Program-made: the position numbers and the translations under genes
In this document: positions 57,001 to 64,000 of the stretch, piece after piece
Layout of the letters: each line of letters opens with the position of its first letter
How positions within the stretch are numbered: the stretch's first letter is position 1
Notes under the pieces: generated by a model
Databases searched by the model: none
What the model saw: only the letters and a program-made list of their open reading frames with translations
What the model was told of the DNA's origin: nothing
Source of the DNA: Coffea arabica
Lineage: Eukaryota > Streptophyta > Magnoliopsida > Gentianales > Rubiaceae
Direction of reading: 5' to 3'
DNA: 64,000 nucleotides
NCBI RefSeq assembly: GCF_036785885.1
Contig: NC_092323.1
Span: 23,630,501-23,694,500, forward strand

Positions 57001-60000
57001 TGCTTTAAAGAAATCCCTTATTTTGTTAAGGACAAGATTCTTAGACAAAGTACCATATTGTTAAATCAAATGCTTCACAAACAACCGGCCATGAGTTATG
57101 TTATCCATCTAAATTGATTTAGAGTCCAAACATAGCACATACCCACAATTACATAGAAAAATATATAAACTTCTGGTAACAGTAGTTATAGAAAAATATA
57201 TATGTATTAAAGTTGTTCCCCTTACCAATTGGAAAGGAGAAAATAAAGTTAAAGAAGCAGCTACATTTTTTAATTGATCCTGTCCTTCATTTCCAAAAAT
57301 TTCAACAATCTCATTTGACAGGACTTCCAATTAGAAAAAAAAATACAATTTTACAAAGCTTCCCATATTGTTTACTGCTGTAGACATCCCCTTAATATGA
57401 GACAGATAATTTTCCAATAGAAAAAACTGATTGTGACGATGTCAACAACTAGGAAATGCAATCTTTGCCCTATTTTTTACTTTGTTGACTTCCACTATAT
57501 AAGACGGATTATTTTCCAATCACAAAAAATTTATTCTTGAAGATGTCAACAACTGGGGAATGGTTTGTGCAACTTGATATAAATTTTAAGGGAACTTCAC
57601 AGAATTTCAAGCATAAGAGGAGATGTCTGTGCAAATTACAATAAACTTCAAGGGGTGAATCAATTTGCCCAAGCTTAAATTGTTAACAAGCTTAAATTGT
57701 TAAGAAACTACCACTCAGTCCAAGATCAACTACGATCTCTTTAAAAGAAAACAAAATGCAGTTTAGGTCGCTATTCATGATAAAACATTTTCAATCAAGT
57801 AAAAGAAAAAATCAGAGGCAATATACTTGAGAAAACGGGAAGATAAACAAAAGCTCAACTATAAATTGAAAATTTTACGCAAACAGAAAGTGAGATGGCC
57901 AATCAAAATTAAAAGCAATGAGTGCGTTTGGATACTAAAATTTTTCCAAATATTAATATGCTTGCATGGCAAACATGTTTTTCAATCAACTTTTTATCTT
58001 TCCAACCACCTTGTTACCTCACAAACATCACTTTGCAAAAAGTGCTATCCAAATAATATTTCAAATGATCTCCTATCTAAACACACTCAAATTGTCTACG
58101 TCACAATTGCATTCATACATAACAAAAATCCCTTTTAGCTTCTAACAATCCCTCTTAATTGCATAACTTTTCTACATATTACATTCAAACATTTATGGGA
58201 AACCAATAGACGCACCAACTGCAAGCAAAATGCTTATCTGTTGACAAAACATTCTTTTAGAAATTACATTTCCTCCGATATTAACTCAAAAATTATTGGC
58301 ACTTCAGAGATGCAAATCCATGCATCTACAACAGACGAAAGCACAAAATTTTTTTGGCATCCCAAAACAGGAAAACAGACAAAAAAAATGAGAAAAGAAT
58401 GGAGAGTTTTTAATAATTTAACTCATATCACTTACAGGACGGTGAAAATATGACAGGAAAAAAATATTCCTTTTAGAATGAGTTGAATAAGAAGTAATCC
58501 ATCTAGACCAATACACAATAGTTTATCATGCTTGACTTCTAAGCATTTTGCAAATCCAGAAGTAGAGAAGACTCCACCTAGTCACGATGAAGATTTATAA
58601 GATACAGGAGTCTTCAAATGTTATAGGTGACAAGATCCACAGTACTTTAGACATGGTATTTGTTAATGACAAGCACATATTCTTGGGCATGCAATCCACA
58701 ATGGTTATTTTGGTCTCTGTCAATTATGGACAATCAAATTGTTGTGCAGAAGTTGTATATTAGTCTCCTGCAGTATGGATCTTTCCTCATTCCATCGGGA
58801 AAAAAAAATTATATTCAGCTTGTTTTGGTTTTCCTAAACCTAGCCTATATTCTACTTCCCTTGCTATTATAATTTCTCTTCATAACCTACACCCTTTTTC
58901 CGTCTTGCTGAACTTCAACAACAACATTGTACTTATATGGCACCAGAGCAAAATAAGGTCCAGCTTTTACTCACTTTTGATTCTCACTCCTGGCTCCTCA
59001 AAAACAGAGAAGGCCACAGAGGGTAAGACAGTAAGCAAAAGCTACAGAATAAATAAAGCTACACAATAATTTTGTCAGTACAGAGCACAGATACATGTCT
59101 AGGTGTCTGGCTTGTAAATGCTTTAGGCACTAGAACATGAGTCACTGTAGCAAATCCAGACATAGGTATTTGGGTTCAGAGCAAATCATGGAAGAAACAG
59201 TTACACTTACACAGGAAAATTCATAGGAAAGAACATGACATAAATATGTACAAGGAAAATTGTTACAAAATATTGATACAATTTACCTTGTACTCCAAAC
59301 AGTTGAGTACCTTGTAATTGTCTACCAATCGTGTAAGCATAACTATCACAGGACAATGATTCTGGAGTATCATCTCCCAGAAATCTTCAAAGGTATGTGG
59401 TAAAGGACCTTGTGTTGCAATAAAGCGAGACACCTTGTCAGATGTCTACAATCAAAAGAAGCATTCATCAATCACCAAAAGAGGCTTGCAATAAATCAAG
59501 ACACCTTGTCAGATGTCTACAACTAAAGAAGCTTCACAACATTTCTCCAGAATTTTTCACTAATAGTTTGAAGCAAATGTAACATGATCAAAAAGGAAGT
59601 GACATGGTCACTGCTTAGCACGCCAAACAAATAGGACACACCTCAATGAAGCTTGCATTAATATATCCCCTTGCTGATGGTCTGTAATCCTTGCATGGGT
59701 TCAAAACAACCCTGTTACTGTCAACTGAAAGATGGATGATTAACATGTTACTCCAAAGATAAAGATACAAATTGCAATGTAAAAAGGGACAAAATATACA
59801 TGTAACCAACAGACATACATGGCAGGACGTCACTGTAACGATTTTTGTCACGGTTCACACTATCAAAAGCCACTGTGCATCTACTCATCATATCCGAACG
59901 GCTCATCCTTTTTGCCTGAAGTACAGGAACAGAGTAGATAACTGAGCTTGAATGCTTCAACCATGTAGTAGAAAAAAAATCGCAAGTAATCAGAGATAAT

Positions 60001-61000
60001 GGTGGCACACAGTTCCTTTTGATTGTGCTTCAGTTATACCACCACCAAAAAACATAAACACCAGAAGTACAAAAAATTTGTCAATTTATTCATTTACTTC
60101 CCTGTTAAAGCAAATAGGGTTCCCAGAAGAAGGAATCGCCCAAGTGGCAAAGCAATTCTTTCCAATCTACATCCAGAGGATCAGAACCTTACCAATCTTT
60201 CAAAACCTATTTCTACTTTTCCATGAATACAATGATATACCATGGATCCAGGGCCTACTACCAATTGCTTGAGGCAATTCAACAAATCAGCTAATGCAGG
60301 CACTAAAACAGTAAATGGCTATAGTCAGTACAGTTCATCTACTGAACCTGTAACATTTTCAAATTTTCTCCAAATCTCAATATCCAATAAACGAAATCTA
60401 GAAGGGAAATCTCCACCATAAATCATTTCACAAAACTGCCTCGGCAATTGCTGAGCCACCCGCCCCCATGTTTCTTAACCAGCTGATCATGTCCTTTTCA
60501 TCACATCTTGAATCCCAGCTGTTTTCACGTATATTTTCCATAGAAACACATACGGCTAGACCATAGACACCAGTAAACCCTAGAGAATCATCTTTTCTCA
60601 GGAACGCCATCCAATCCCCTACCTCATTTTCCCCAAGTGCCCCAATCTGCAGCCCCCTTTACATAAAAACAATCCATAATAACAACAATAATTCCAAATA
60701 AATTATTCTATATGCCTTTTCAAAGAATCAAGCAATGAAAAGATAATCTGCAGCAAAAAAAAAAAAGAGAGAGAAAAAATTATGTGTTACCTGCAAGGTG
60801 AGGAACTCCTGCCGTATTGTTTGAGGTGACTTGAAAAGCTTGTCCTTGAAAGCCTGAAGAGCTTCGGAAGAGTAACGGAGTTCATCCGGAGAAAGAACTA
60901 GCTTTGCCGGCACCGAATCCGGTGAGAAGTCGAAGAAAGGTTTAGCAGCCAGGGAAGAAGAGGCAGAGGATGTAGAGATGGGTTTTCCGGTGGCGGCCAT
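51096..61000 (-). CDS. PTP1: Protein tyrosine phosphatase, PTP1 type
   Basis: PTP1 is the classical tyrosine-specific phosphatase of plants; in Arabidopsis it dephosphorylates MAP kinases. Eight exons read 61000-60791, 59915-59819, 59724-59642, 59445-59311, 56648-56514, 53731-53583, 53490-53349 and 51182-51096. All junctions are GT-AG and phases agree. The product is 345 residues, near the Arabidopsis length of 340. Start is ATG 61000; the open frame upstream has only a GTG. Domain landmarks in order: [47 protein letters not shown], the WPD loop [10 protein letters not shown] (Asp238), the P-loop [11 protein letters not shown] (Cys269, Arg275) and QRIGMVQT with [17 protein letters not shown]. 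The essential residues are all present. Three introns exceed 2 kb and contain at least two Stowaway-type MITEs. No lesion is seen. Confidence 0.93.
51470..52395. repeat. Interspersed repeat candidate in PTP1 intron 7
   Basis: The left side (GAGCCGCTTGATTTAGG...ACTTGGAATTACAATAATTCC) and right side (...CCAATTCCAATACATGAACC...AAATGCCTTAGATTAG) look like diverged inverted ends. Between them are two short open frames on opposite strands without recognisable domains. Ends are approximate. Confidence 0.4.
54943..55293. mobile_element. Stowaway-type MITE in PTP1 intron 5
   Basis: TA on both sides (54941-54942, 55294-55295). Left end CTCCTTCTGTCCCATAAAGA, right end reverse complemented CTCCCTCCGTCCTATAAAGA. 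This is the Tc1/mariner-derived Stowaway terminal repeat. Confidence 0.88.
55853..56230. mobile_element. Diverged Stowaway-type MITE in PTP1 intron 5
   Basis: TA flanks at 55851-55852 and 56231-56232. Left end TTCCATCCATCCCATAAGAA, right end reverse complemented CTCCCTTTGCCCCATAAAGA. It shares interior words with the copy at 54943 in inverted order. Confidence 0.75.
59415..59532. repeat. 47-bp duplication covering the acceptor of PTP1 exon 4
   Basis: 59415-59461 and 59486-59532 are near-identical (period 71 bp). Each contains the minus-strand sequence GTAGACATCTGACAAGGTGT, that is the acceptor and first codons of exon 4. The downstream copy in transcript order is the one used in the exon model; the other lies in the intron. 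Confidence 0.8.
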
Positions 61001-61210
61001 GGCAGCCGATCTCCGGCTGCAACACCTACCGGAACTCACGTTACCCGTGGCTCCCGAGGAAATTAATGGTTTCTCCGGGAGCTGAACCTCCGGATTACCA
61101 GCGACTTAATGGATGACTTTGGCAACAACTCCTTACGGACTGTTTGCTACACCGTTTGATACTAAGTTAAAATAAGCAACGACAGTGTCAGATTAACTAA
61201 TAAAAGACAT

Positions 61211-62087
61211 AGGGTCCGTTTGGTATGGTGTAAAAGGTTTTCTTTAGGAAAATCTTTTCCCGAAAAATTATTTGAGTAAGGGTCCGTTTGTTTCGAGTGA
61301 AAATGTTTTCCAGGAAAATATTTTCCTAATTTCCCGTGTTTGGTTGCACAAAAGTTATTGAAAACATTTTCCTATGTAAAATATTTTCACTCATCTTATG
61401 GAAAACAACTTCCCTTCCAAACTTACTGAAGTTGTTTTCCGAAATGCATGCATCCCGCCTGTAGTATGTTCCAAACTTACTGAAAACATCTTGTAGTATG
61501 TTCTTTTTTTTTTTTAGTGTAAACAGGAAGATTCGAACCCAAAACCTCTTCCTTACACTCCCTCCCCCGTACCACCCAACCCAACCCAACCCTCCCCCTA
61601 GTATATTCAAAATAAAAAAAAAACTCATCGTGCTCATCCTATACTAATAATTAATTATGTATAATAGGGACATTCTTTTCTAGAGAAACTTTCAGCAGTG
61701 AGAGTGCAAGATATATGTCACAATAAGCATTGCATGTGATTGATATTTGACACTAAATGACCAGCAATTTGTTTATTGTTTAAGGAGATATTTTTTATTC
61801 ATATATACATTTCTCCAAGATTTTTTAAAGTTAAACAATGAGATAAATTTTCTTATTTTGCATGGGAAGAAGTATGTAGTTATAATGTGTAGAAAGTAAA
61901 GATAGAGATAAAAGTAAAAATATTTCAAAAGTTAAACAAACACCAGAAAAATGAAGTAAGAAAATATTTTCAATAAATTAACCAAACACCTGAAAATGAC
62001 GAAAGGGAAATGATTTTCATGGAAAATTACTTCCACGGAAAATATTTTCCCAAGGAAAACATTTTACTTCCAACCAAACAGACCCTA
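61211..62087. mobile_element. hAT-like MITE with GGGTCCGTTTG ends, plus adjacent partial copy
   Basis: A left end AGGGTCCGTTTGTTTCGAGT at 61279 and a right end (reverse complemented TAGGGTCTGTTTGGTTGGAAG, ending 62087) bracket sequence dense in GGAAAATATTTTCC words. A second, truncated left end with GGGTCCGTTTGGTATGG lies just before it at 61211. The short repeat at 61503-61605 is inside. No clean target duplication. Confidence 0.68.
61503..61605 (-). repeat. Short interspersed repeat, second copy
   Basis: Minus strand shows GGGTGGTACGGGGGAGGGAG then GAGGTTTTGGGTTCGAATCT, with a B-box-like GGTTCGAATC and an A-run at the far end. Related to 50605-50720. Confidence 0.45.
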
Positions 62088-62131
62088 AATCATCTATTCA
62101 CTAACACTTTATATACTATCACGATTGAATG

Positions 62132-62693
62132 TGTAGACACCAAATTTTTAGTGTATTTTTATTTGCTATTACTTTTTTTTTTTCATGTTAGTTTTTATTT
62201 ACTTTTGTTAGCCCCGATGCAACCAAAATACAACCAAAATACTCAACCAGACAAGTAGTCAAGTAAATATAATGACAAAGAATATAAGCAATTTTAAAAC
62301 ACAAAAATAGAGTAACAATAAAGTAAAAGAAATTCAAACCAATCAAACTCCCAAGTTTCTTTCAAACTTGGAGTTGAATCCACCAAATAGCTTCTTCAAT
62401 TGATGGTAGTGCTAACCAACTTGTACAAGTGAAGGCTCACTCCTTCCTCACCCCAAACATACTTTGGTTGAGTAAAGGAATTTTACTACTCTCCAAGTAA
62501 ACCCTCAACTAACTACAATTGAAAGCTTACCCATTCAATTAAGAATTACTTTATACAAGTGAGGCAACCTTTATCAAGGTTTTACCACTCCAAGTGATAG
62601 ATTCACCTTCACCAAGGTTTTACTCCTCCTAGAGAGTAACTTTCACTTGAGCAACCTCACAACCCAACTTTCCCAACCCCTTATACAACCAAC
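62132..62693 (+). repeat. Probable LTR fragment
   Basis: Starts TGTAGACACCAAATTTTTAG, similar to the inward-read right end of the solo LTR at 39536-43179 (TGTAGACACCAAAATTTTG). It then runs through non-coding sequence with repeated CAAGTGA/CAACTT words up to the hAT terminus. The other end is not visible. Confidence 0.4.
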
Positions 62694-64000
62694 CAGGGAC
62701 GGAGCCAGAAATTTATTTTTGGGGGGGCTGAAGTGTATTAAAAATTTTTTTTTGTGACGAAATAAATATATTTAATAAGTAAAATTTAGAATCAATAATT
62801 ATAAAAATAATAAAAACATATAATTATACATACCCAAAAATTTGTTATTGATTAACACTTGAAGTATTGGTAGTTGTTGCACTCGAATAACGAAGAGGAG
62901 GCAATTCCATTCTGCGAGTCTTCATCCGTTGAAAACGCTGCAATATTTGCTCATTTTCAATTGTTGCAAAAATATCCTTCTCGATGTATACAACCAGACA
63001 GTCATTCATCCACTCGTCTCCCATTTTGTTGCGCAAATCAGTCTTGACAATATTCATTGCAGAAAATACTCTTTCAACAGAAGCAGTCTGCATATCGACC
63101 TCCCTTATTTTGTGTTTTGAAAAGAAAGCACCAAAAGCAAAACGCCGCATCTTTCGATATGCTATACTCTAACCATACAAACTTTTGATACCAACTATTT
63201 TGGAAACTTCTATGTTGTTTACCAAATGATGTTTTTGGATACATATGGCCAATCGGTTGGCAAGGTCCCCTAGTCAAATACTCTCTTCGGACATGGTCTC
63301 GAAGAGAAATATCAAATTTCTCAACTGATTTTCGTAATCCCGGATCACTAACAATATCATTTAAATTCAATTCCACACAAGATTGATTTTGAACTGGTTC
63401 ACTAATATTAGGCTCATTTGAAGATTCACCACTATGGACTCGTTTAGGTTTAAAGAATCTCTCCATTTTCTGTCACAATTAAATAATTGTGGTTAAATTC
63501 AATAAAATTATGCAATTCAATAATCAATTAATTTAAAATTCATATAAATAATTCTTTAATTTAATAATAAATTCATATTACTTATATTTCTCAATTTATA
63601 AAATTCATTATATAAAATTATCAAAAAGTTAAAATAAGGTACAACTAAATACCTATATAATCTCTAATTCAATCTCATAAAATTTTGAATTTATATTTAC
63701 ATTCAAAATTTCTAATTCACATAATTAATTCTTAAAATTTCAAATATAAAACTAACAAAATTTTAAAAACTAAATACAACCTAAAATCTATACAATTTCT
63801 AAACTAATTTCTAATTTAAATTTAATATCATTAAATTTTTTAATGTAATCTTTCAAATTCTTAAATTACATTAACATAAACTAAATAAAAATTAATCTTA
63901 ATCAAATTAATATCAAGATACTCAAAATTCAAAAATAATTTAAACATATAATTAACAAAAATATAAAGATGAATATTGTAATTTAAACCAAAAAACCAAC
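62694..64000 (-). mobile_element. hAT transposon with internal deletion, cut by window end
   Basis: CAGGGACGGAGCCAGAAATT at 62694 is a typical terminus of plant hAT elements related to the TTF-zinc-finger/ZMYM1-like group, followed by a G-run and GGGGCTGAAG. The coding remnant at 62845-63466 reads toward this end. The other terminus lies outside the window. From 63470 to 64000 the sequence is AT-rich and would be the 5' part of the element. Confidence 0.82.
62845..63466 (-). pseudogene. hAT transposase, N-terminus joined to C-terminus
   Basis: The ATG at 63466 opens MERFFKPKRVHSGES and the TTF-type zinc-finger region GPCQPIGHMYPKTSFGKQ, WYQKFVWLEYSISKDAAFCF. In place of the catalytic RNase H-like core the sequence passes, near 63100 and in another frame, directly into the hAT dimerisation tail ASVERVFSAMNIVKTDLRNK and NDCLVVYIEKDIF. 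Such proteins are near 700-800 residues when complete, so most of the catalytic core has been deleted. Not functional as a transposase. Confidence 0.88.

Overview
This 64-kb window is nuclear DNA of a flowering plant, almost certainly a eudicot. It is AT-rich, has spliced genes with GT-AG introns, and is crowded with plant transposons. I cannot name the species from the sequence. Only three host genes look intact: an intronless restorer-of-fertility-like PPR gene (+, 10862-12742), a four-exon XCP2-like papain protease gene (-, 46634-48670) and an eight-exon PTP1-like tyrosine phosphatase gene (-, 51096-61000). PTP1 lies directly upstream of XCP2 on the same strand.

Layout. 1-6691: decayed Ty1/copia element on the minus strand, split by a 1.09-kb foldback element with a 9-bp target duplication. 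6692-10861: gene-free DNA with several MITEs, one of them ending about 190 bp before the PPR start codon. 14686-20982: complete-ended Mutator-like element (MULE) with a 9-bp target duplication. It holds a decayed PB1/MURA/SWIM transposase gene facing a small GRF-zinc-finger gene, and a hAT-type MITE has inserted into the SWIM finger. 21547-35151: copia deletion derivative that keeps gag and protease only; its right LTR was hit by an 11-kb Tekay-type Gypsy chromovirus (23765-34827) with 2.7-kb LTRs. 35802-37211 and 38432-38867: two more foldback elements with 9-bp duplications. 39536-43179: a 3.6-kb solo LTR. 43381-46202: a hAT-type MITE interrupted by a 2.4-kb foldback element that carries the first half of another GRF finger. 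46634-61000: XCP2 and PTP1. 61211-64000: MITEs, a probable LTR fragment and the end of an internally deleted hAT transposon.

How the parts relate. Six elements share short G-R-G-type termini and AT-rich 9-bp duplications, so one MULE family or related families could have used a common transposase. Two of them carry GRF-finger coding sequence just inside one terminal repeat and reading inward. In the large MULE this gene is convergent with the transposase, the arrangement that mudrB has relative to mudrA in maize MuDR. A GRF-finger accessory gene in MULEs is my best candidate for an under-described system here. All the transposon coding regions that I could trace are broken, so this locus records past activity.
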